Positions 40,554 through 48,122 of a stretch of 64,000 nt of DNA are shown here, in pieces. Numbering within the stretch: position 1 is the first letter of the stretch; each line of letters begins with the position of its first letter. Location of the stretch: the NCBI GenBank assembly GCA_017533785.1, contig JAFWII010000029.1, forward strand, positions 1-64,000, read 5' to 3'. Position numbers and translations under genes: made by a program. This DNA comes from Erysipelotrichaceae bacterium. GTDB taxonomy: Bacteria; Bacillota_I; Bacilli_A; Erysipelotrichales; Erysipelotrichaceae. Below the pieces are notes generated by a model. The model saw only the letters and a list, made by a program, of their open reading frames with translations, made no database searches and was not told the DNA's origin.

Positions 40554-41696
40554 CTAGCGCAAGAGCGAATTGGCGATGACCAGCTGCTGGATCTGGGAAG
40601 TACCTTCGTAGATGCTCATGATCCGCGCATCGCGGTAAAGACGTTCGACTTTGTAGTCCTTGATATAACCGTAACCGCCGAAGATCTGGACAGCCTTGTA
40701 GGCGACGCGGTTCGCCATTTCAGAGGCGAAGTACTTGGACATCGCGCATCTTGTGGAGGCGTCCGCCGTATTGGCGTCCTTGGCGATCGCGGTGGAATAG
40801 ATCAGTTCTCTGGCTGCTTCGATCTCGGTCGCCATATCGGCGATCATGAAGCTGACGCCCTGGTTGGCCGCGATCGGCTTGCCGAACTGTTTGCGCTCTT
40901 TTGCATAGCGGACCGCTTCTTCAAGACAGCCCTGCGCCAGGCCGAGCGCCTGCGCGGAGATGCCCAGACGGCCGTTGTCCAGTGTCTTCATGGCCATCCG
41001 GAAACCGTCGTTCAGCGGTCCCAGAAGATCAGCCTTGGAAACGCGGACATTGTCCATCGTGATATCGGATGTCGGATAGCCGTTGATGCCCATCTTGGCT
41101 TCCGCCTTGCCGATCGTGATGCCCGGCAGTTTCAGGTCGACGATGAACATCGAGATACCGCGGCTTCCCTTTGCGGCCGGATCCGTCTTGGCGTAGATGA
41201 TCGCGTAGTCGGCGATCGGAGCGCCGGAAACGAAGCATTTGCGTCCGTTCAGGATGAAATCATCTCCGTCCGCGACAGCGGTGGAAAGCGTGCCGCCGGC
41301 ATCGGAACCGGCACCCGGTTCGGTCAGCGCGAAGACGATGTGCTTCTTGCCGGACGCGATATCAGGCAGGTATTTCTTCTTCTGTTCCTCATTCCCGCAC
41401 ATGACCAGCGGTCCTCCGCCGAGGGAGTTCGGGGTATTGGCATAGATCGCCAGTACCGGGCAGACGCGGGCAAATTCCTCGATCATCAGCACGTAAGCCA
41501 GAGAGTCCCCTCCCTGTCCGCCGTATTCGACCGGGATCTTGACCCCCGTAAAGCCGTAACGGGCCATCTTGTGGTACATTTCCGCTTCATATCCGCCTTC
41601 CGTATCGAGCTTTTTCTGCAGCTCGTCAGTGAATTCGTTCTCGGCGAAATTGCGGAAATTCTTTCTCAGCAATTGGTATTTCTCCGGGAGAATCAT
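40554..41696 (-). CDS. Acyl-CoA dehydrogenase (enoyl-CoA reductase direction)
   Basis: 380 aa. The FAD region has CFALTEPGAGSDAG-like text (IVFALTEPGAGSDAGGTLST, about residue 125), GNEEQKKKYLPDIASGKKHI precedes it, and the catalytic base sits in SIYEGTSQIQQLVIAN (Glu about residue 367). Partnered with EtfBA and a dehydratase, it most likely reduces a 2-enoyl-CoA to the saturated acyl-CoA, as AcdB, AcdA and CarC do. It is the first gene of a ten-gene operon, with AACGGAGGT upstream of the ATG. Confidence 0.9.
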   Translation of the reverse strand: MILPEKYQLLRKNFRNFAENEFTDELQKKLDTEGGYEAEMYHKMARYGFTGVKIPVEYGGQGGDSLAYVLMIEEFARVCPVLAIYANTPNSLGGGPLVMCGNEEQKKKYLPDIASGKKHIVFALTEPGAGSDAGGTLSTAVADGDDFILNGRKCFVSGAPIADYAIIYAKTDPAAKGSRGISMFIVDLKLPGITIGKAEAKMGINGYPTSDITMDNVRVSKADLLGPLNDGFRMAMKTLDNGRLGISAQALGLAQGCLEEAVRYAKERKQFGKPIAANQGVSFMIADMATEIEAARELIYSTAIAKDANTADASTRCAMSKYFASEMANRVAYKAVQIFGGYGYIKDYKVERLYRDARIMSIYEGTSQIQQLVIANSLLR

Positions 41697-41730
41697 GATG
41701 TTTTAACCTCCGTTTTCTTTCTTTGTCAAC

Positions 41731-41740
41731 TTGTCGACAA
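41731..41740 (-). promoter_or_regulatory. Palindrome TTGTCGACAA before the acyl-CoA operon
   Basis: A perfect 10-bp palindrome 35 bp upstream of the acyl-CoA dehydrogenase start. A possible -10 (TATCAT, 41751-41756) would start transcription just before it, so a bound GntR protein could block the operon. The promoter assignment is weak. Confidence 0.4.
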
Positions 41741-41789
41741 CTTCAATACTATGATATCTCATTGTGCTTTTTTTGACATTGTAACAAAG

Positions 41790-41818
41790 CACAAAAAAGC
41801 CCTTTTTTCAGGGGCTTG
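41790..41818 (-). terminator. Terminator of the toxin-antitoxin operon
   Basis: AAGCCC / GGGCTT stem running into TTTTTTGTG on the minus strand, about 70 bp after the toxin stop codon. Confidence 0.7.
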
Positions 41819-41887
41819 GTTTGTGTTGCGACTTATTTGCGTATTCTTAATATCTAATAGCGCCTTTTATGTCAGCTGCAAGAACAG

Positions 41888-42211
41888 CTATAACCCTTCT
41901 TTAAGTGCGTTTAGCTGTTCGCGTCTTCCATAGATGACAGCGGTTACCCAAACTATATTGCGATCATTATCAATATAGTAATATACGAGATAATTCTTCA
42001 CCCGCATAACATGATATCCGCGAGAACGCCAGGGCTCCATATCAACAACCGGATATCTTTCAGGCAAAGAATCAAGATTGGACATCTCACTCTTTAGATG
42101 GTCTGCCCACGCTTTAGCGGTATCGGGAACCAAAAGTTCCTTTGAAATATACGAAACGATATCTTGAATCTGACCGACTGCTTGAGGAGTTAATTCTACC
42201 GAATAACGCAT
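41888..42211 (-). CDS. RelE/ParE-family toxin
   Basis: 107 aa from the ATG at 42211. YSVELTPQAVGQIQDIVSYI and YHVMRVKNYLVYYYIDNDRN are typical of the RelE/ParE fold, with the basic and aromatic C-terminal strand VWVTAVIYGRREQ. Members either cut ribosome-bound mRNA or poison gyrase, and the subtype cannot be decided here. The start lies two bases past the antitoxin stop (TGAGTATG); a TTG overlapping that stop is an alternative. Confidence 0.8.
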   Translation of the reverse strand: MRYSVELTPQAVGQIQDIVSYISKELLVPDTAKAWADHLKSEMSNLDSLPERYPVVDMEPWRSRGYHVMRVKNYLVYYYIDNDRNIVWVTAVIYGRREQLNALKEGL

Positions 42212-42213
42212 AC

Positions 42214-42510
42214 TCAAATAGTCTTGAGGATCTTTTCAAAAGCCTGATCAACGGAAAGTCCGTTCCCGGACAAAGCCTCTTCGTATCCCTTTTGCATCAT
42301 CTCATCGAATTGTTCTTTGGTCATGTCCTCGAGAACAGGAGATTTCGGCACAGACAACGAATAAGGGATTCCGCCAGTCATGATGATCTGCCTGTATAAG
42401 GTATCGATCAAAACAGAGACTGGTATTCCGATTCTTTCCAGAATAGCTTCCGCCTGTTCTTTAATCTCTGGGCGAACTCTCGCGACCACATTAGCTGTTT
42501 TGGTAGCCAT
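42214..42510 (-). CDS. RelB/DinJ-family antitoxin
   Basis: 98 aa from the ATG at 42510, which has GGAGG eight bases upstream; a GTG three codons earlier overlaps the site itself. The N-terminus (KTANVVARVRPEIKEQAEAI) followed by GIPVSVLIDTLYRQIIMTGG is the ribbon-helix-helix of RelB/DinJ. The C-terminal half should bind and block the toxin. It normally represses its own promoter, which is rich in short inverted repeats. Confidence 0.82.
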   Translation of the reverse strand: MATKTANVVARVRPEIKEQAEAILERIGIPVSVLIDTLYRQIIMTGGIPYSLSVPKSPVLEDMTKEQFDEMMQKGYEEALSGNGLSVDQAFEKILKTI

Positions 42511-42540
42511 GTTCTTCACCTCCGAATATCATACAATAGA

Positions 42541-42569
42541 AATATAGCATTTTGTATATCGTTTCGCAA
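42541..42569 (-). promoter_or_regulatory. Promoter of the toxin-antitoxin operon
   Basis: TTGCGA (42564-42569), a 17-bp spacer and TATATT (42541-42546) on the minus strand; nearby ATTGTATGATA repeats could be the antitoxin's operator. Confidence 0.5.
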
Positions 42570-42635
42570 TACATATTCTACATCATAATCATTTTGGAGA
42601 TAGCATTGCTTTTTTTGAATGCTTTACCGGGTATA

Positions 42636-42671
42636 ACAAAAAACAGAAATATGTTGTATTTCTGTTTTTAT
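42636..42671 (-). terminator. Terminator after the YczE-kinase fusion gene
   Basis: AAAACAGAAATA / TATTTCTGTTTT with a 5-nt loop, running into TTTTTTG on the minus strand. Confidence 0.75.
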
Positions 42672-42700
42672 AGAATATCACATTGATGTGTTGCCGATAA

Positions 42701-44011
42701 TTAAGCAGAACGTTTTTCCAGGACGTCGCGGATCATCTTCAGCGCCATCTCGGCAGCTTCGTCGATGCCGATCTCATCGGAACGGACGCAGAGGTCATAG
42801 TGTTCCGCCATGCCCCAGGTCTGACCGGTGATCTGCAGCGAATAGTTCTTACGGAATTCATCCTCGTGGCGGACGTATTCGGTCGCTTCTTCAACGCTCA
42901 TGCCGTTCATCTCCGCAAAGCGTTTTGCTCTTGCCTCAAGTTTCGCGCTGACAAAGAGGTCGAAGGTGTGCGGACGGTCTTTCAGAACATAGGCGCCCAG
43001 ACGGCCGACGATGACACAGTTCTCTTTGGATGCGACGTCGCGGATGATCTGCGACTGCGCGTCGAAGACCTGCTGCTGTCTCGACGGGTTCTGGGAATAG
43101 ACATAGGACTGCTGATAGAGAGAGTACAGCAGAGAGTTGGTGTTTCTTTCCTCGACCTTGCTGACTTCGTCGACAGTCAGGCCCATCTTGGCGGCTGTCT
43201 CAGTCAGCAGAGCGTAGTCATAAAAGGCATAACCGAGTTTCTCGGCCAGGATCTCGCCGATACGGTGGCCGCCGGAACCGAGCTCGCGTTCGACTGTAAT
43301 GACATGCGGGAAGCCGCTGATCTCTTCGGCGGTATGAACGGTCTTGACCGGAGCAACGCCCAGGAATCGGTCGACAGTCTTGTTGAGCAGACGGGAGAAG
43401 ACACCGACAAAGAAACCGACGAGAACGGCCGCCAGGATCGTGCCTTCACGGACCGCTTCCAGTTTGTGGAAGACGACCAGGGAGATGATCGTCGTCATGG
43501 CGATCATCGTGAAGTCGACCATGATCTTGACCTTGCCGAATTCTTTTCCGATCTTCTGGGAGATGACGGAGATCGCGCCTTCGGAAGCCATCGTTAAAAG
43601 GTTTGCCTTGACCTCCAGGAAAACGCCGATACCGTCAAGAGCGCAGGCAAATACTGCCATCGCGACGGCGATGACATAGTTCGCGGGGGTCACCCCGGCG
43701 AACAGTCTGTTGGCGAAGTCGATGAAGAAGCCGAAGATCACAACAGCGACGAGCTGCAGGAAACGGGTCGGCCGGAAGGCTTTCCCCAGCAGCACGATCT
43801 GGATGATAACGAATACGACATTGATCAGCGTATTGAAATTGCCCATGGAAAGCGGAAAGATCTGGCTCAGCACATAGGCGAGCGAAGCGGAAGGCGAAAC
43901 ACCAAGTCCCGAACGGGCGGAAAGCGCGATACCGCAGGAAAGGATGAACAGTCCTGCCACCAGCAGGAAACTGCGTTTTAACAGATCGGTCGTATTCAGT
44001 TTGTTTTTCAT
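42701..44011 (-). CDS. YczE/YitT-like membrane protein fused to a cytidylate-kinase-like domain
   Basis: 436 aa. Residues about 10-215 form five or six membrane helices of the YczE type (LLVAGLFILSCGIALSARSG, then SLAYVLSQIFPLSMGNFNTL). Residues about 225-436 form a cytoplasmic cytidylate-kinase-like (AAA_26) domain: VITVERELGSGGHRIGEILA with the modified P-loop, NCVIVGRLGAYVLKDRPHTF and HYDLCVRSDEIGIDEAA. The kinase half is usually a free protein. The fusion puts a nucleotide-binding switch on a membrane protein of unknown transport role. A terminator separates it from operon B upstream. Confidence 0.82.
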   Translation of the reverse strand: MKNKLNTTDLLKRSFLLVAGLFILSCGIALSARSGLGVSPSASLAYVLSQIFPLSMGNFNTLINVVFVIIQIVLLGKAFRPTRFLQLVAVVIFGFFIDFANRLFAGVTPANYVIAVAMAVFACALDGIGVFLEVKANLLTMASEGAISVISQKIGKEFGKVKIMVDFTMIAMTTIISLVVFHKLEAVREGTILAAVLVGFFVGVFSRLLNKTVDRFLGVAPVKTVHTAEEISGFPHVITVERELGSGGHRIGEILAEKLGYAFYDYALLTETAAKMGLTVDEVSKVEERNTNSLLYSLYQQSYVYSQNPSRQQQVFDAQSQIIRDVASKENCVIVGRLGAYVLKDRPHTFDLFVSAKLEARAKRFAEMNGMSVEEATEYVRHEDEFRKNYSLQITGQTWGMAEHYDLCVRSDEIGIDEAAEMALKMIRDVLEKRSA

Positions 44012-44028
44012 AGTCTTCCCCTTTAAAA

Positions 44029-44062
44029 ACCTGACAACGCTATTATATTCGCGTTGTCAGGT
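44029..44062 (-). terminator. Terminator at the end of operon B
   Basis: A perfect 12-bp stem (ACCTGACAACGC / GCGTTGTCAGGT) running into TTTTTAAAG on the minus strand. The loop contains TATAAT on the minus strand, which could start the next gene. Confidence 0.85.
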
Positions 44063-44094
44063 CCTCTTCATCAGGCAATTGAACAAAAATAGTC

Positions 44095-45366
44095 TTATTT
44101 CACATATCCCCATTTGTCAAGCGACGCCTGGAGTTCCGGATAGGCCTTTGCCTGTTCGCAGAAATCACCGCCCTTGCAGACGATATCGATCGCCTGCTGC
44201 ATCGCTCTGGCACCGGCTGTCGTTCCCATCGGATGGCCCTGGATCGAGCCGCCGGCTGCAAGCACGATATTCTTACCGGCTTCTCTGACGTAGCGTTCGA
44301 GGATGCCCGGGTGGACACCGCCGCCGATGCTGGGCATCGTCGGCTTGATGTTCCCAAGAGGCAGCGTCAGCTGCTGGAGGATCTGCAGGTATTTCTGCTT
44401 TCTCAGCGGATAGCCGCCGTACGGCGTATTCAGCATGACGATGTCGGCGCCTGCGATACGGGCCAGTTTGCCGACTGCCAGCGGGGTCGCCATACCGCTC
44501 AGGCTCGCTTCACAGAACATGCCGGCACCGGCCGAGTGACCGAGGATCGGCAGTTTCGTGTTCTCCGCGATGAATTTCAGAGTGCTGTAGCCGAGCACGG
44601 AAAAGTTGACCATCAGGCCGTCCGCGCCGGCCTCCTCGACCTTGCGGATGCTGTCGAGCAGTTCAGAGACACCGCCGGTGACGTTGACGAAGTATTTCGT
44701 TTCCTTGCCGGTCTTTTCCGCGGCCTTGCGGGCTGCTTCCTTGTAGGCTTTGACGCGTTGCTCGGGTTTCGAGTAGACCGGATTCCCGAAGAGCTCGTCG
44801 TCCTTGATGATGTCGACTCCGCCTAAAGCGGCTTCGTAGAAGATATTGGCGCCGGCTTCCTGAGAGATGCCGGTGCAGGGCTTGACCATGTTCAGCAGAA
44901 GCGGACGCTCCGTGACGCCGAACAGTTTCTGGACGCCCTCGATGCCGAAGCGCGGACCTTCGAAACGGTTCAGGAAAGCTTCGCTGAACTCGATGTCCAT
45001 CAGTTTGACCTGGGCGCTGGTCGAAGCGTCGTTGCCCAGCAGGGAGGTGATCATCAGCGGGAAATCGCTTCCGAAGTTGACCGTCGGATACGCGATCTGG
45101 ATCAGATAGCCCATCTTCTCCCCTTCGTAGACCGCGAGGTCTGTCGGCGGGACTTCGAAGATATTGACGACCTTGCCCATGTATTTTTCGCGGATCTCCT
45201 CGGTGATGCCCGGGATCGGGACCCAGGTGCCGATCGTCTGGCCTACTGCCAGCGATTCCGCTTTTTTGATGATATCGACTTCCGCGGGAAGTTCGATGTA
45301 ATAGCTGGCGATGACGACATCGGCCTTTTTTGCTGTCTCAGGCAGCATGAATCCTTTTTCATCCAT
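44095..45366 (-). CDS. RuBisCO-like protein (form IV, possibly OiaX-like)
   Basis: 423 aa, a RuBisCO large-chain homologue. The metal-binding and carbamate motif is kept as GGVDIIKDDELFGN (about residues 183-196). The active-site KPK becomes NMVKPCTGIS, and the loop-6 lysine of carboxylating forms is lost (region reads LNTPYGGYPL), so it cannot be a true RuBisCO. Known RLPs tautomerise or decarboxylate: DK-MTP-1-P enolases, and OiaX, which decarboxylates 3-oxo-isoapionate-4-phosphate to L-erythrulose-1-phosphate. It ends an operon with UlaG, an MBL hydrolase and a class II aldolase, so decarboxylation of a 3-keto sugar-acid phosphate is my best guess. Confidence 0.85.
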   Translation of the reverse strand: MDEKGFMLPETAKKADVVIASYYIELPAEVDIIKKAESLAVGQTIGTWVPIPGITEEIREKYMGKVVNIFEVPPTDLAVYEGEKMGYLIQIAYPTVNFGSDFPLMITSLLGNDASTSAQVKLMDIEFSEAFLNRFEGPRFGIEGVQKLFGVTERPLLLNMVKPCTGISQEAGANIFYEAALGGVDIIKDDELFGNPVYSKPEQRVKAYKEAARKAAEKTGKETKYFVNVTGGVSELLDSIRKVEEAGADGLMVNFSVLGYSTLKFIAENTKLPILGHSAGAGMFCEASLSGMATPLAVGKLARIAGADIVMLNTPYGGYPLRKQKYLQILQQLTLPLGNIKPTMPSIGGGVHPGILERYVREAGKNIVLAAGGSIQGHPMGTTAGARAMQQAIDIVCKGGDFCEQAKAYPELQASLDKWGYVK

Positions 45367-45377
45367 AATCCAAACCT

Positions 45378-46616
45378 CTATTCCCAGCCATAGGCTTTCA
45401 ATAGTATTTTAAACTCATCTGCTACCACTTTGGCAAATTCCGGATCATTTACGGCTGCGTCGACGATAACGAGTTTTGTATTCGGAGAAACTCTCTCCCT
45501 GAATCTTTCGACCATCATCTCATCGATCGCCGGATCTGCGATCGGACCTCCCGGCGATGTCGTCTGACATCCTCCCTTCGTCGGAACGACCAGTGTTACC
45601 GGTTTTTTCGCGGTGGCGAGACGCTCACAGACGGTATCGACAAGTTTGACTGCTTCGGAAGGAACGACCTTGGAATGCCAGATGTTCTGGTTATGCAGGA
45701 TCGACTTTCTCTCCCTGAAGTCCGCCGGCAGGAACGTGCCGGTCTCTTCGTTGTAGTAATCGTTCATGTCGAGCCCGCCCGGGACGACCAAAGTCGGAAG
45801 ACCGTACTCGAGGGATTTCAGCAGACGGTTCTTGGCACCGGAACAGTAGCCGCCGAAGAGTTCGCAGACGATCTCGTGAAGCGTGTAATCAAGCACGGCA
45901 TTGATCTGCCCCTCTTCGATCAGAGATTCCATACAGCGTCCGCCGACGCCGTTGGCATGGAAGACGACCGTCTCATAATCGGTGCCTTCAGTGATCAGGC
46001 GGAGAGCTTCCATCGTGCCCTTGGTCGTTTCGCCCAGCATCGTCGCGGCGATGATCTTATGACCGCCGGTCTGATGATAGACTTCCCCGTATTTGACGAG
46101 GCCGGCTGTCGCTGCGCAGACGGAACGGATCAGGGTCTTGGTGATCGGATTGAGGCCGGCGATATCAGCCACGGTCGGGACGACGAAGATGTCTTTTTCA
46201 CCGACGAACTGCTCCATCTCACGGCTGCCGCAGGCAAGTGCCGAGGAAAGGACTTTCGGGAAGCCGAACGGCAGAGCCTTCATGACCGGCGCCGCCATGG
46301 CGCCGTTCTGGCCGCCGCCAACGGACATGATGCCATCGATCTTTCCTTCCTTATACAGTTTGCTTATCAGTTCGACAAGACCGGAAGTCATCGCTGCGAT
46401 CTTTTCCGGTTTGTTCAGTTTCAGGAAAGAATCCCGGTCCAGGGAAGCGTAACTCAGTACTTCGAGCGGCTGGATGTCACCCTTTCCTACGTCAAGGTTC
46501 CAGGTGCTGTTATCAATAAGCAGGGTATTGAGACCCTGCTTATTGATCATTTCCGCTGCGAAAAGAGATTCTTCCAGTTTGGTGTCCAGAGATTCTAAAA
46601 TCGCAACTGTCTTCAT
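45378..46616 (-). CDS. Tm-1-like ATP-binding domain protein (UPF0261), operon B
   Basis: 412 aa, a paralogue of the operon A protein. MKTVAILESLDTKLEESLFA, DGIMSVGGGQNGAMAAPVMK and FHANGVGGRCMESLIEEGQI match it position by position. The C-terminal region has VTLVVPTKGGCQTTSPGGPI, corresponding to VLLPTDGMRHNT in the other copy. No signal peptide or membrane segment. It lies between the RLP and the MBL hydrolase genes, so it may act directly before or after the RLP step. Confidence 0.85.
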   Translation of the reverse strand: MKTVAILESLDTKLEESLFAAEMINKQGLNTLLIDNSTWNLDVGKGDIQPLEVLSYASLDRDSFLKLNKPEKIAAMTSGLVELISKLYKEGKIDGIMSVGGGQNGAMAAPVMKALPFGFPKVLSSALACGSREMEQFVGEKDIFVVPTVADIAGLNPITKTLIRSVCAATAGLVKYGEVYHQTGGHKIIAATMLGETTKGTMEALRLITEGTDYETVVFHANGVGGRCMESLIEEGQINAVLDYTLHEIVCELFGGYCSGAKNRLLKSLEYGLPTLVVPGGLDMNDYYNEETGTFLPADFRERKSILHNQNIWHSKVVPSEAVKLVDTVCERLATAKKPVTLVVPTKGGCQTTSPGGPIADPAIDEMMVERFRERVSPNTKLVIVDAAVNDPEFAKVVADEFKILLKAYGWE

Positions 46617-46618
46617 TT

Positions 46619-47431
46619 TTATTCGCCGAGTTTCTTGCCGACCAGTTCGAGCATTTCCGGTGCATGTGCACAGAGGACGAATTCCGGACCGGCTGCGCGG
46701 TGTTTCAGTTCAACGATACTGTTCCAGGTCTCATTGATGTTGACGAAACGGGACGGCGGAGTGATCTCATAACCGATCTCCGGAACAGCCTTCAGGTTGT
46801 CCAGCGTGAAGATCAGGTCGCCGGCTAAATGGTAGTCGCCCTTCTTGGTATGAACGACAACGTTCTGATGACCGACGGAATGACCCGGCGTCGGGTATAC
46901 GCTGATGCCGTCGAAGATCTCGCATTCGCCGTCGAGCAGGACGAATTCACGGCCTTCCCACTGCGGATGGATGCGCGGTTCGATGTTCAGACGCGGATCT
47001 TCATAGCTCTTGTAGTAGAGCGGGATCGGGTTCTTGGCATATTCATATTCCTTGCGCTGTACGTAGAGCTTTGCGTTCGGGAATTCGCTGAGGTAGTAGA
47101 CATGGTCCCAGTGCAGGTGTGTGAAGATGATGTCTGTGATCTCTGCCGGATCAACGCCGATCGCCTTCAGCTGGTTTGTGACGATCTGGTCTTCGCTCTG
47201 GGTGGAACCCGGATGATGATACTTGTTGGCGATCTCAGTGGAAGACATGCCTGTGTCGACCATGATCTTCTTGCCGTTGCCTTCGATATAGAAGCAGGCT
47301 ACCGGCAGATAGGCGGTGTCATCTTCGCCCGGCTGGAGATAATACTTGTGTGTTGTATTGTGGTAGAGATAGTTTTTCTTACTGGCGGTAACGATACCGG
47401 TGTTCAGAGTTGTGACTGTGTATTCCTGCAT
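46619..47431 (-). CDS. MBL-fold metallohydrolase, AHL-lactonase-like (operon B)
   Basis: 270 aa. The metal motif is IIFTHLHWDHVYYLSEF, with KIMVDTGMSSTE before it and TPGHSVGHQNVVVHTKKGDY, HLAGDLIFTL and VLCAHAPEML after it. It is a shorter paralogue of the operon A hydrolase. A ligand difference from the operon A copy is the last His context (CAHAP versus LAHDY). Lactone opening is likely, and the true substrate is unknown. There is no export signal. Confidence 0.85.
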   Translation of the reverse strand: MQEYTVTTLNTGIVTASKKNYLYHNTTHKYYLQPGEDDTAYLPVACFYIEGNGKKIMVDTGMSSTEIANKYHHPGSTQSEDQIVTNQLKAIGVDPAEITDIIFTHLHWDHVYYLSEFPNAKLYVQRKEYEYAKNPIPLYYKSYEDPRLNIEPRIHPQWEGREFVLLDGECEIFDGISVYPTPGHSVGHQNVVVHTKKGDYHLAGDLIFTLDNLKAVPEIGYEITPPSRFVNINETWNSIVELKHRAAGPEFVLCAHAPEMLELVGKKLGE

Positions 47432-47447
47432 TTTTGTTTCCTCCTGC

Positions 47448-48059
47448 TTATTTCCCGAGTAGCAGATCCATCTTGCGTTTTTCCCAGAGGATCTGTGCGG
47501 TTTCTTCGATCAGTTCCGCTGTCTGACCGGCTTTGACAGCCGTTTTATCCATCGCGACGAGTCCATGGCGTTTGAGCAGGAAGCCCATGACGCCCGGATT
47601 CGCGTCGATCGCCGCGAAGACCTTCGGAAGTTCTTCCGGCGTAACGGACTGGGTAGTGACGTCAACGACCGGCATCGGCACTTTGAATTTCAGTTCCGTA
47701 TGCAGCGTGACGAGGTCGAGCTGGTCGAAATACATGGAGACGAGGATCGAGTATACGCTGTGCGTATGAACGATGCCGCCGATCTCCGGATATCTCTTGT
47801 AAAGATTGCCGTGAAGCGTGCACTCACGGGTGGGTTTGAATTTCCCGTCAACGAGGTTGCCGTCGAAATCCGTGATGCAGAGATTGTCTTCGGTGCAGCT
47901 GCCATAGGTAAAGCCGCTCGGCTTTACGATCATCAGCTCCGTTCCGGGGATACGGGTGCTGAGATTGCCGCCGGTCCCGGTCTGGATACCGGATTCATAA
48001 GTCCGCTTCGCTGCTTCGAGGAAATCGTTCTTCGCTTTAACAAATTCGGTGGAGCTCAT
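47448..48059 (-). CDS. Class II aldolase/adducin-family protein (operon B)
   Basis: 203 aa from the ATG at 48059, with AAAGGA six bases upstream; a TTG five codons earlier overlaps that site. Zinc ligands lie in GGIVHTHSVYSILV and LLKRHGLVAMDK; TGTGGNLSTRIPGTELMIVK is the phosphate-binding part. It is a paralogue of the operon A aldolase. As there, the Glu that starts catalysis in fuculose-type aldolases is not in its usual place (region KPTRECTLHG), so decarboxylation or isomerisation is as likely as aldol cleavage. Confidence 0.82.
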   Translation of the reverse strand: MSSTEFVKAKNDFLEAAKRTYESGIQTGTGGNLSTRIPGTELMIVKPSGFTYGSCTEDNLCITDFDGNLVDGKFKPTRECTLHGNLYKRYPEIGGIVHTHSVYSILVSMYFDQLDLVTLHTELKFKVPMPVVDVTTQSVTPEELPKVFAAIDANPGVMGFLLKRHGLVAMDKTAVKAGQTAELIEETAQILWEKRKMDLLLGK

Positions 48060-48085
48060 AATAATTCCTTTCAAAACAGATAAAT

Positions 48086-48111
48086 AAGGCCGCAGGGAAA
48101 ACCGCGGCCTT
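48086..48111 (-). other. Intercistronic hairpin
   Basis: AAGGCCGC / GCGGCCTT with a 10-nt loop between the esterase and aldolase genes, without a T-run. Confidence 0.5.
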
Positions 48112-48122
48112 AACTTAGATGA

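Noticed and set aside
38622-41933. A 1103-codon plus-strand open frame
   Set aside because: It is the antisense of the acyl-CoA dehydrogenase, etfB and etfA genes, all of which have clear family motifs. Its His/Asp/Arg-rich composition is typical of a shadow frame in GC-rich coding DNA.
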